Positions 8,494-15,950 of a stretch of DNA of 64,000 nt are shown piece after piece. The first letter of the stretch is position 1. Every line of letters starts with the position of its first letter. The position numbers were made by a program, and so were the translations under genes. This DNA is from Formosa sediminum (GTDB lineage Bacteria > Bacteroidota > Bacteroidia > Flavobacteriales > Flavobacteriaceae): the NCBI RefSeq assembly GCF_007197735.1, contig NZ_CP041637.1, positions 868,001 through 932,000 on the forward strand. The letters are read 5' to 3'. Under the pieces are notes generated by a model. The model saw nothing but the letters and a program-made list of their open reading frames with translations. It made no database searches and was not told the DNA's origin.

Positions 8494-9192
8494 TTATTTA
8501 ACCGATGAAACACCACCATCTACATGAAGAATTTGTCCAGTAATCCAAGATGAATTAGGTGTTAACAAAAATAATGCAGTTTTAGCGACATCTAAAGGTT
8601 CTCCAACTTTTTTAAGCGGATTCATTTTAGATTGATGCTCTTTCTTTTCTGGGCTGCTTAACAAACGACCAGCTAATTTTGTATCTGTTAATGAAGGTGC
8701 AATTGCATTCACACGAATAATTGGAGCAAGCTCTGCAGCCAAAGCTCTTGTTAAACCTTCTATAGCGCCTTTAGACAAGGCAACTTGCGAATGAAAACTA
8801 AATCCCTGTTGTACAGCTACTGTAGAAAACAAAACAATAGAGGCTTCTGCACTCGCTTTTAATCTGGGTAAAAGTTGCTGTATAACTTTAATTGCACCTG
8901 TAACTTGCAACTTAAAATCTGCAACATAATCGCTTTCTTTAAAACGGTGAAAAGGCTTTAAGTTTATACTCCCTGGACAATAAGCTACCCCATGTATTTC
9001 TGATGGTAAACTATCTAAATCCAAAGTATCTGTAGTAGCATCAAAAGGTATATACCTCACTTGGTTTCGGTCTTTACAAATGTTGGTGTGATAGGTTGCA
9101 GTAACTTGCGAACCTTCGGCTTCAAGTAAATTAACCAGTTGTTCTCCAATACCGGACGAACCTCCAATAACGATATAATTTCTCATGTACAT
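8494..9192 (-). CDS. Short-chain dehydrogenase/reductase-like protein lacking the catalytic Tyr
   Basis: A 232-residue Rossmann-fold SDR protein. The nucleotide-binding motif GGSSGIG is at 10-16, the usual Asn-Ala-Gly region is replaced by YCPGSINLKP (71-80), and a serine corresponding to the catalytic Ser is at 123. The YxxxK motif reads VALSK (137-141): the lysine is present, but the tyrosine position is Val137. The C-terminal half (ITGQILHVDGG, about 215-225) is normal for SDRs. NAD(P) binding is likely; classical oxidoreductase chemistry is doubtful. Translation could also start at Met3 (9186). Substrate unknown. Confidence 0.85.
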   Translation of the reverse strand: MYMRNYIVIGGSSGIGEQLVNLLEAEGSQVTATYHTNICKDRNQVRYIPFDATTDTLDLDSLPSEIHGVAYCPGSINLKPFHRFKESDYVADFKLQVTGAIKVIQQLLPRLKASAEASIVLFSTVAVQQGFSFHSQVALSKGAIEGLTRALAAELAPIIRVNAIAPSLTDTKLAGRLLSSPEKKEHQSKMNPLKKVGEPLDVAKTALFLLTPNSSWITGQILHVDGGVSSVK

Positions 9193-9639
9193 TACTTTTA
9201 ATCTTAATATAAAAATTATATCAGACCTATTTAGTTACTAAAGTTAAAAATTAACTACCACATAAAAAAGCGAATCCAAACAACATATATATTATAAAAT
9301 TAAAACAAACGGCTAAATACATTTTAAGTACTTAGCCGCTGGAATGTATAAAAAACACAATGCTTTTATTGCATGATATTACACCTATAATTTATAATTA
9401 AAATTACATTTTTATAGTCATACATTATTTCAATTAAAGCATCATTTAAAAATGAACCCAGTAGTTTTTTTAAACACTAATTTTAAGTCTATAAGTTAAA
9501 AAATTAGCACTAGAATAAAGACACAAACTTATCGGTAATAGTATAGGTTTACAGCTTATTTTTAATTTTAAAAAACACACAAATTTTTAAAAATTTAATA
9601 AGTTTATAAATTATCAAAAAAAATAAAATTTAGCTAGTT
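9193..9639. other. 447-bp intergenic region
   Basis: It lies between two minus-strand genes. It is very AT-rich and carries one clear hairpin (9310-9338). No coding frame, tRNA or known riboswitch pattern was recognised. The segment nearest 9193 should hold the SDR promoter, but no TAnnTTTG match was seen. Confidence 0.6.
9310..9338 (-). terminator. Isolated hairpin in the 447-bp gap
   Basis: CGGCTAA...TTAGCCG forms an 11-bp stem with one wobble pair, read on the minus strand and followed by a T-rich stretch. It lies about 300 bp beyond the stop of the DUF885 gene, so it would end a long 3' UTR or an unannotated small RNA. Confidence 0.5.
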
Positions 9640-11484
9640 TTAAATATCACTATTTTCTGTTTTAGAAGCAATATAATTATCTACAAAATCTTCTAAAACA
9701 TTTAAAGGTATTGCACCATGCGAAAGCACGACTTCATGAAATTCGCGAACATCAAATTTATCTCCTAAAGCTTCATTTGCTTTGTTGCGTAATTCTAAAA
9801 TTTTAAGCATTCCTATTTTATATGCTGTAGCTTGACCTGGCATAACAATGTGTCGTTCTACCATTTTAATCGCATCTAACTCTGCATTTGGAGTATTATC
9901 TGTATAATACTTAATACCCTCTTCTCTTGTCCATTTTTTTGCATGAATTCCTGTATCCACAACTAACCTACAAGCTCTCCATAATTCCATGGCTAGACGG
10001 CCAAAATCTGAATACGGATCTGAATAAAACCCCATTTCTTTAGGTACAAATTCTGAATATAATCCCCAACCTTCTGTATAAGCTGTATAACCTCCAAATT
10101 TTCTGAACATATGCACATTTTCTAATTCTTGTTGAATAGCAAGTTGCATATGGTGTCCTGGAATTCCTTCATGGTAAGCTAATGCCTCCATTTGGTAAGT
10201 TGGCATCATACTCATATCGTATAAATTTGCATAATAAATTCCGGGTCTAGATCCGTCTGCAGCTGGACGATTATAAAAAGCTTTTCCAGCAGATTTTTCT
10301 CTAAACGGCTCTACAGCTTTAACCATAATATCTGTTTTGGGTTTTGTAATAAAAATTTCGTCCAGCCTTGTTTTCATACTATCTATAATATGAACGGCTT
10401 TATCAAGATAAGCGGCCTTTCCCTCTGCAGTTGTTGGATAGTAAAATTGCTGATCTGTTTTCATAAATTGAAAAAACTCTTGTAATGTCCCATCAAAACC
10501 TACACGAGTACGAATTGCATCCATTTCTTTATGAATTCTTGCAACTTCAGATAATCCTATATTATGTATTTCGTTTGCTGTTAAATCTGTTGTAGTTGTT
10601 CTCCTTATAGCATTATTATAAAAGGCTTCGCCATCAGGAAATTTCCAAGCGCCATGATCTGTATTGGCACGCTCTTTTTGGGCTCTCATAAAAGCAATAA
10701 GTCCGCTATAAGCTGGTTTAACAAACTCTAATAGGGCTATTTTGGCTTTCTGTTCTAAAATTGTTTTTTCTGCATCATCTATATCTAATGCATTTACTTT
10801 TTTAGTAAAATCTTTAAGCAACGTACTTTGAGAATCGGACTCATCGAAAGGTTGACCAACCAAAATATTTTCTGAATCTTGAATAACTTTATCGTAAACA
10901 AATTTTGGAGGCATAACACCTATATCTTCACGAGCTTTTAAATTTTCTACCAATTGAGAAAAATATGTTTTAAACGCTTCCAATCTAGAAATATAAGCTT
11001 CGGCATCTGCCACATTATCAATACGGTGCATGTTTATTAAAAAAGCAGGCTTACCTGATTGTGCGCCATGCATTTGATTTACTGGATAATTATGTAACCT
11101 GTATTTATAATCGTTTATACTATGCTCTACACGTTGTTTAAATAAAGTATAGCTTAACAATGCATCTTCTGATAATGCATCTACATTTACAGAGTCTGTT
11201 AACCACACTAAATATGCTTCGTTAATTTTCAAGTCGCGAACTTCAGCTTCAGGAGAATTATCATTTAATTTACCGTAATCTGTTTTGATTCCAAGTCTGG
11301 TTTGAAATTCAGGGTTCAATTCAACTTGCTTATCAAATGCTTTTTGAAAAAAAACATTAACTTTTTTAGATTCTGCAACACTATCTACGTCTGAAATAGT
11401 TGAGGTTTTGGGCTCTGTTTTACATGAAAGAAATACCGTTATAGCGCATAAGGCTAATGTGGGTTTTAAAAAAAAGTGTTTCAT
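9640..11484 (-). CDS. DUF885-family lipoprotein, predicted metallopeptidase-like
   Basis: A 614-residue lipoprotein. The signal peptide ends at a lipobox cysteine (LSC, Cys21), so the protein is probably anchored in the outer membrane or periplasm. The mature part is a single DUF885 domain with the signature HEGIPGHH at 438-445 and a downstream Glu in TEGWGLYSE (about 470-478), the metal-binding pattern thought to make this family zinc-dependent hydrolases. Length is normal for the family. The substrate is unknown. It appears monocistronic. Confidence 0.85.
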   Translation of the reverse strand: MKHFFLKPTLALCAITVFLSCKTEPKTSTISDVDSVAESKKVNVFFQKAFDKQVELNPEFQTRLGIKTDYGKLNDNSPEAEVRDLKINEAYLVWLTDSVNVDALSEDALLSYTLFKQRVEHSINDYKYRLHNYPVNQMHGAQSGKPAFLINMHRIDNVADAEAYISRLEAFKTYFSQLVENLKAREDIGVMPPKFVYDKVIQDSENILVGQPFDESDSQSTLLKDFTKKVNALDIDDAEKTILEQKAKIALLEFVKPAYSGLIAFMRAQKERANTDHGAWKFPDGEAFYNNAIRRTTTTDLTANEIHNIGLSEVARIHKEMDAIRTRVGFDGTLQEFFQFMKTDQQFYYPTTAEGKAAYLDKAVHIIDSMKTRLDEIFITKPKTDIMVKAVEPFREKSAGKAFYNRPAADGSRPGIYYANLYDMSMMPTYQMEALAYHEGIPGHHMQLAIQQELENVHMFRKFGGYTAYTEGWGLYSEFVPKEMGFYSDPYSDFGRLAMELWRACRLVVDTGIHAKKWTREEGIKYYTDNTPNAELDAIKMVERHIVMPGQATAYKIGMLKILELRNKANEALGDKFDVREFHEVVLSHGAIPLNVLEDFVDNYIASKTENSDI

Positions 11485-11675
11485 TAATTAGGTTATTATT
11501 AGTATTAAAAAAAGTAATAGAAATGTATAAAACACTTTTCAAGTTTGTAAAAACAAAAACGAAATAACTTACTGTTTAAGAAGCTACAAAAATTCAAGAC
11601 ATGATACACATCATTTCAAATATAACATATTCGTTTTAAATGTAAGATTTCATGAATGTTGGATCTGTTTTTAAT

Positions 11676-11705
11676 AAAAAAGCGAACCTAATGATTCGCT
11701 TTTTT
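11676..11705 (-). terminator. Terminator after the YHYH/unknown-protein operon
   Basis: A perfect 11-bp stem (AAAAAAGCGAA and complement) with an 8-base loop, starting at the stop codon of the 216-residue gene and rich in T on both sides. It can work in both directions. Confidence 0.75.
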
Positions 11706-12355
11706 TATATTTCAAAAATGAATTCTTTTCTTTTTTTAATTATATATACCAGCCCGAAAAATACAATAATACAGACTATAAAAATTCCATATTTAAAATT
11801 TAAATATTCAGTTTTAGTTTTGGCTTTTATCTCATGCCATTTTCCATTAACATACTCAATATATAAAGTATGATTATTATCTTGTGTTAATGTATATTTT
11901 GTTGTTGGAAATTGATCTAAAAGAAAAATAACTATAGATTGGTTATTATGAATATCTTTAAACAATTCGTTTTTTAATTGAATTGTTTTAATATTATCAG
12001 GCATACCCAAAACTTCTGTAACTAGCTTTGTTTCATGACCTAAAAACACTTTGGGATCTTTAAACTGTAAGGTATCTTTATTATTTATTACAATTGAAAA
12101 ATTAGCATAAAAATGTTTTAGTACTAAATCTCGAAATGCTTTTGGTGTGTTATACGCACCTGTCCCATTTATATAATTTACCTCTTCTTGAAAAGCTGTT
12201 AAAGAAGTATTTATTTGTAAAACGATTTGTCCGCTATCTGTTTTTGAAATAATAACATTAGAAAAATCTGGACTGTGAGCTTGGGTAAAATAACTCACAA
12301 AAAACAACACAAGAACACTATATACTGTTCGTGTTTGTTTACAAAGCATATTCAC
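11705..12355 (-). CDS. Unknown exported protein with C-terminal membrane anchor
   Basis: A 216-residue protein with a signal peptide (about 1-26, ending TQAHS), a periplasmic beta-rich domain (about 27-180) and one C-terminal membrane helix (about 189-207) followed by the basic tail KKRKEF. It overlaps the upstream YHYH gene by 17 bp and has the same strand, so the two are translationally coupled. The layout (a short His start after the signal, then an Ile/Leu-rich domain) recalls the flavobacterial DUF6702-type proteins, but I do not recognise it firmly. Function unknown; joint work with the YHYH lipoprotein is inferred from overlap only. Confidence 0.75.
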   Translation of the reverse strand: MNMLCKQTRTVYSVLVLFFVSYFTQAHSPDFSNVIISKTDSGQIVLQINTSLTAFQEEVNYINGTGAYNTPKAFRDLVLKHFYANFSIVINNKDTLQFKDPKVFLGHETKLVTEVLGMPDNIKTIQLKNELFKDIHNNQSIVIFLLDQFPTTKYTLTQDNNHTLYIEYVNGKWHEIKAKTKTEYLNFKYGIFIVCIIVFFGLVYIIKKRKEFIFEI

Positions 12356-13400
12356 CTCTTAAACCGTTAATAAAATTATTACTTCCTGCTTCATCTACAT
12401 GATAATGATAACCTCTTATTTCATCATAGTGCCCTCTAGATTCATCTAAATCTGTGTCTGCTTTTCCGTTTGCATCTGTATTTGCATAAATTGCATAACC
12501 ATCAAAGGCATAGCCAATCATGGGTGCATGACCATCTTTTTGTTCAATATTTTTAGACACTCCAGTTGCAGCATGATAATGATAACCTTCGTTTAAGTTT
12601 ATATGTCCGCCGGCATCATCAAAAGGAGCAATAGTATAAGCACCTAAAATGTTATCAACAGGAGCAGGTGCATTAAAAACAACACCATTAAATGCTAATC
12701 CTCTGTTAGAAGGCATACCCGATTCATTTTCTGGAGGTCTTCCGCCTTCAGGGCGTTCTCCTTTTTCAGGATGTTCTGGTCTTTCATGTCCATCTGGCCC
12801 ACCAGGACCTCTACCACCTCCTCTTGAAAAACTATATGCTTTTTCGGCTTTTTTAGGAGTTACAGGAATATAATATGTGTGTGTTATTTCACCTAAATAA
12901 GAAGGTAAACACTCTACACAAAAATTTTTATATTCTTCTCCAACATTAGGATTAGCAGCTTCTTCACACTCTTGTTTAGTTTTTGTTTTAGTGATTTCGC
13001 CTGTTTCTTTGTCGTATAACATCCAAGTATCATCTTCATAAAATGTAGCCAAATTTTTAACAAATTCTCCATCTACATCATATACTTTACCGTCTTCTAG
13101 CCATATACCACCTGCAGAAGCATCATCTGTAATATTAGTTGGACACCACGGTCCCATTTCATGATCTGTTGGTGTTGCTGTTGTTACTATTTTAAAACAA
13201 TCTGCTGTAGTGCCATCAGATAAAGTTCTACTAACAATAGTAATAGGTTCGGCCAATCCTTCGGCAATAAAATTTTCACTCTTCACAGGAATTATTACTT
13301 CAGCTGTTTCAGAATTTTTGGCATGATTGGACTCCTTTTTTTTGCAAGTAGTAAAACCTATAAGTACTATTATTAATAGTATAAATTTATTTATTTTCAT
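12339..13400 (-). CDS. YHYH-domain lipoprotein
   Basis: A 353-residue probable lipoprotein (Cys19 after a hydrophobic leader). The family signature YHYH occurs twice, at 273-276 (GYHYHAATG) and 331-334 (GYHYHVDEAG). A low-complexity Gly/Pro/Glu-rich linker occupies about 193-232. Six cysteines at about 68-164 could form disulphides in an N-terminal exported domain. The YHYH family is widespread in marine Bacteroidota and its function is not established; the histidine pairs suggest metal binding. It forms an operon with the overlapping downstream gene. Confidence 0.85.
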   Translation of the reverse strand: MKINKFILLIIVLIGFTTCKKKESNHAKNSETAEVIIPVKSENFIAEGLAEPITIVSRTLSDGTTADCFKIVTTATPTDHEMGPWCPTNITDDASAGGIWLEDGKVYDVDGEFVKNLATFYEDDTWMLYDKETGEITKTKTKQECEEAANPNVGEEYKNFCVECLPSYLGEITHTYYIPVTPKKAEKAYSFSRGGGRGPGGPDGHERPEHPEKGERPEGGRPPENESGMPSNRGLAFNGVVFNAPAPVDNILGAYTIAPFDDAGGHINLNEGYHYHAATGVSKNIEQKDGHAPMIGYAFDGYAIYANTDANGKADTDLDESRGHYDEIRGYHYHVDEAGSNNFINGLRGEYAL

Positions 13401-13641
13401 AAATTCAGGTTGGAATTAGATTGTTCATTAAAACCCATTAAATGAATTGTAAACATCCATCAATTTAAAATCAAATATAAAATATATGCTCTGGATCCAC
13501 CTATATAACTCATTAATTTAAGAATTAATATGGAATATTTAAACACACATTGACTTATTTTAGATTTTAATTTTTAATTTAATAAAAGACTCTATTTTTA
13601 AATTGATATCGTTCCCTATTCCTTTTTAATAACATTGCATT

Positions 13642-13671
13642 TTGTATGTTAGAGTGAAATAGCTACATTTG
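13642..13671 (+). promoter_or_regulatory. arsR promoter (TTG ... TACATTTG)
   Basis: TACATTTG at 13664-13671 matches TAnnTTTG, with TTG at 13642-13644 in a roughly suitable -33 position. Transcription would begin close to 13678, inside the operator at 13673-13698. Confidence 0.55.
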
Positions 13672-13672
13672 T

Positions 13673-13698
13673 AACATATGCATTTTTTCGCATATAAT
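13673..13698. promoter_or_regulatory. ArsR-family operator, copy 1
   Basis: AACATATGC-N8-GCATATAAT. The left arm is identical to copy 2 (14108-14133), the spacer has the same 8-bp length, and seven of nine bases of the right arm agree. It overlaps the expected transcription start of arsR, a position fitting autorepression. Confidence 0.65.
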
Positions 13699-13717
13699 AA
13701 AAACACATATTTAGTAA

Positions 13718-14065
13718 ATGAAAACCAGTATAGAAAATAGTATTTCCGTTTTTAAAGCCTTATCTGAAATCACTCGGCTCAAAATTATTTGGTTATTAAT
13801 AAATGTAGATTCTAAAATTTGCGTATCAGAAATTATAGATGTTTTAAATGTGCCACAATATAATGTCTCACGTCATTTACGTATATTAAGTAAAGCTGGT
13901 ATTTTAAACGAAAGTAAGGAAGGTAAATGGGTTTATTATTTTATTAACAACACAGATAGTGAATTTTTAAATCACATAAAGAGAGCGGTGAGTACTATTT
14001 CTGAAAATGATATGAAAACCGAAATAAAACGTTGCAAACAAAAACTTTTAATACGCGAAAACTAA
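13718..14065 (+). CDS. ArsR-family metal-responsive repressor
   Basis: A 115-residue winged helix-turn-helix protein of the ArsR/SmtB family (domain about 8-90). The recognition-helix region reads VPQYNVSRHLRILSKAGIL. Candidate metal-binding cysteines are at about 36 (KICVSE) and near the C-terminus (KRCKQK). ArsR proteins are dimers that leave DNA when metal or metalloid binds. The same inverted repeat precedes this gene and the permease 101 bp downstream, so it likely represses both. The metal is not determined; the partner permease family suggests copper, zinc or arsenic species. Confidence 0.9.
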   Translation: MKTSIENSISVFKALSEITRLKIIWLLINVDSKICVSEIIDVLNVPQYNVSRHLRILSKAGILNESKEGKWVYYFINNTDSEFLNHIKRAVSTISENDMKTEIKRCKQKLLIREN

Positions 14066-14107
14066 TATAACAAGGTGAATAAATTGTATTAGTTTTTTTT
14101 AAACCTA

Positions 14108-14133
14108 AACATATGCACTATAAAGCATATGTT
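14108..14133. promoter_or_regulatory. ArsR-family operator, copy 2
   Basis: AACATATGC-N8-GCATATGTT is a perfect 9-bp inverted repeat in the gap between arsR and the permease gene, 33 bp before the permease start. Its arms match copy 1, upstream of arsR. Confidence 0.7.
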
Positions 14134-14166
14134 AATTATTATTTACTAATTTTATAACTATTTAAA

Positions 14167-15177
14167 ATGAATGAAAATTTAAAAATTGCACTAGACGAAT
14201 TTATTCATGTAAGTGTAGCCTTATTTTTTATTATTGCTTTTGTATCATTACTAACTGGGTTTATACGTGCTTATATTCCCCAAGAAAAACTACAGAAACG
14301 ATTAAGCAAAACTGGTAAATTTAGTGGTATAATGGGTGCCATATTAGGAATTCCAACTCCTTTTTGTAGTGCCTCTATGGTACCGGTGTCTATGGGAATG
14401 TTAGAAATGGGAGCACCTTTATCTATGGTTTTTTCTTTTTTATTATCAGCACCCTTAGCAAACTTTGTTGTTGTAGCATTTGTATTTACAGTGTTTGGTT
14501 TAAAAGTAGCTGCGGTGTATTTTCTGGTTGTATTTTTTGGAGCAATTGTTTTTGGGACAATTGTTGGTAACACATCGCTTGTAAACCACGTAAAAACTAT
14601 AGGAAAGAAACAAAACGAAAACACTTGTACTGAACAACAATCCAAACCAAGTTCGTGCTCGCAAACAGTACAGATTACAGAGCCAGTAACCGTAATTTCA
14701 ACTTGCACACCAAAACCTCAACAAACAAGTTGTACCTCGACTAGTACGCCATTTACAACTATTAAAAATAAAAAAGTAAAAGAAGCGCTAGATTTTGCTT
14801 GGTCTCTTTTTAAACGCATTATGCCTTATATTTTATTAGGCGCAATTATAAGTGCTATTTCTGTTGTGTTTGTTCCAGATTCTTTTGTTGAAAAATACCT
14901 AGGTAATGATAATCCGTTAGCCATATTATTAGCTGCAATTATTGGCGTGCCATTATATCTTAGAATAGAAATGGCTATTCCGCTATTAAGTGTTTTAATA
15001 GGTAAAGGCATGAGTATGGGCTCCGCCATGGCATTACTAATTGGTGGTACTGGGGCTAGTTTACCCGAGATAGCTATAGTATCGTCTATGTTAAAACCTA
15101 AAGCTGTAGCTGCCTTTGTAGGTTCTATAGTGTCTATAGCAATAATTGGTGGATTTATTTTTTTCTATATGTTTTAG
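14167..15177 (+). CDS. ArsP/SO_0444-type metal efflux permease (DUF318 family)
   Basis: A 336-residue polytopic membrane protein of the PF03773 permease family with about eight membrane helices in two halves. The first half has the family motif IPTPFCSASMVPVSMG (about 59-74). A cytoplasmic loop at about 145-195 is rich in Cys, Ser, Thr and Gln with several C-containing pairs, as in SO_0444-type copper/zinc exporters. It sits next to an ArsR repressor with a shared operator, which supports metal or metalloid efflux. Whether the substrate is copper, zinc or an organoarsenical cannot be read from the sequence. Its stop codon lies inside a large inverted repeat. Confidence 0.85.
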   Translation: MNENLKIALDEFIHVSVALFFIIAFVSLLTGFIRAYIPQEKLQKRLSKTGKFSGIMGAILGIPTPFCSASMVPVSMGMLEMGAPLSMVFSFLLSAPLANFVVVAFVFTVFGLKVAAVYFLVVFFGAIVFGTIVGNTSLVNHVKTIGKKQNENTCTEQQSKPSSCSQTVQITEPVTVISTCTPKPQQTSCTSTSTPFTTIKNKKVKEALDFAWSLFKRIMPYILLGAIISAISVVFVPDSFVEKYLGNDNPLAILLAAIIGVPLYLRIEMAIPLLSVLIGKGMSMGSAMALLIGGTGASLPEIAIVSSMLKPKAVAAFVGSIVSIAIIGGFIFFYMF

Positions 15178-15200
15178 TCTTTACACTAAAACATATAGAA
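15163..15200 (+). terminator. 15-bp inverted repeat over the permease stop codon
   Basis: TTCTATATGTTTTAG (15163-15177, ending with the TAG stop) and its exact complement at 15186-15200 are separated by 8 bp. The stem is AT-rich without a following T-run, so it may be an mRNA 3' stabiliser or a weak terminator. Confidence 0.5.
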
Positions 15201-15234
15201 GTATGCCTATTGTTTTTATATTACTACAACAAAA

Positions 15235-15262
15235 AAAGCCTTTCGATTTCTCGAAAGGCTTT
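15235..15262 (-). terminator. Terminator of the tRNA(CAT) gene
   Basis: A perfect 12-bp stem (AAAGCCTTTCGA and complement) with a 4-base loop, followed on the minus strand by seven T. It lies 13 bp beyond the tRNA 3' end and can also act for the permease gene. Confidence 0.8.
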
Positions 15263-15275
15263 AACAATATTGAAG

Positions 15276-15349
15276 TGGTCCCACCTGGGCTCGAACCAGG
15301 GACCACCTGATTATGAGTCAGGTGCTCTAACCAACTGAGCTATAGGACC
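15276..15349 (-). tRNA. tRNA with anticodon CAT (probably elongator Met)
   Basis: A 74-nt cloverleaf. The acceptor GGTCCTA pairs with TGGGACC, the D-arm is AGCTCAGTTGGTTAGAGC, the anticodon stem CCTGA/TCAGG encloses loop CTCATAA (anticodon CAT), and the T-loop is TTCGAGC. The 3' CCA is not encoded. The first base pair is G-C, so it is not the initiator. A CAT anticodon can also be tRNA-Ile2 after lysidine modification; sequence alone favours Met but does not exclude Ile. Confidence 0.9.
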
Positions 15350-15544
15350 TCAAAATTGGAGTGCAATATTACTATTATTTTTAAAATACTGCAAGCCTTT
15401 TTCTAATTACTTTTATAAAATATAATATTTAAAAGGTCAATTATATACTCTTTTCTCGTAGTAGACTGTGTATTAAAGAAGTTATACTTTTATAATAAGA
15501 TGTAAATTTTACATGCAAAACTATTATTATCTTTAAATATCAAC

Positions 15545-15552
15545 TATTTTTG
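15545..15552 (+). promoter_or_regulatory. rbfA -7 box (TATTTTTG), only 4 bp before the ATG
   Basis: TATTTTTG fits TAnnTTTG. It ends four bases before the rbfA start codon, which would put transcription initiation at or next to the ATG, giving a leaderless transcript. Confidence 0.5.
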
Positions 15553-15556
15553 CACC

Positions 15557-15949
15557 ATGGAAAGTAATAGACAAAAAAAAATAGGCTCGGTTTTACAACG
15601 TGATTTAGTAGATGTATTACAAAGTGCCGCAACTCAAGGAGGCATGCAGGGCATTCTTATATCGGTATCTAAAGTTAATGTAACGGTAGATTTGTCCATA
15701 GCTAAAGTATATTTAAGTATTTTTCCTAATAATAAAGCTAAAGAATTGTTAGAAGGCATTCGCTCTAATACACCATTAATTAGACATGAATTAGCACAAC
15801 GTACAAAACATCAATTACGTAGAATGCCTAATTTAGAATTTTTTGTTGATGACTCTTTAGAATACATAGACCAAATAGAACGCTCTTTAAAAGGAATAGA
15901 CAACCCAATTAATGACCCTGAACTATTAGGAAAACGCAAAAAATCTTAG
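15557..15949 (+). CDS. rbfA: Ribosome-binding factor A
   Basis: A 130-residue KH-fold protein that helps mature the 5' end of 16S rRNA in the 30S subunit. The N-terminus ESNRQKKIGSVLQRDLVDVL, the strand VDLSIAKVYLSIF and the C-terminal RRMPNLEFFVDDSL are characteristic of flavobacterial RbfA. Length is normal. The next gene starts one base after the stop, so the two are co-transcribed. The start is well supported by the family N-terminus, although a promoter box lies directly in front of it. Confidence 0.92.
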   Translation: MESNRQKKIGSVLQRDLVDVLQSAATQGGMQGILISVSKVNVTVDLSIAKVYLSIFPNNKAKELLEGIRSNTPLIRHELAQRTKHQLRRMPNLEFFVDDSLEYIDQIERSLKGIDNPINDPELLGKRKKS

Positions 15950-15950
15950 A

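Larger units (their letters stand above)
13401..13717. other. 317-bp divergent gap between YHYH and arsR genes
   Basis: It carries the arsR promoter (13642-13671) and the first copy of the ArsR operator (13673-13698) at its right end. The left 240 bp are AT-rich and show no recognised element other than the expected promoter of the YHYH gene, which I could not place. Confidence 0.6.

Noticed and set aside
12649-12873. Open frame on the plus strand inside the YHYH gene (Pro/Ser/Gly-rich)
   Set aside because: It is the antisense shadow of the Gly/Pro/Glu-rich linker of the YHYH protein, with no promoter or recognisable domain.
13631-13650. Third possible ArsR site (AACATTGCATTTTGTATGTT)
   Set aside because: The outer AACAT/ATGTT arms resemble the operator but spacing and inner bases differ from the two clear copies.
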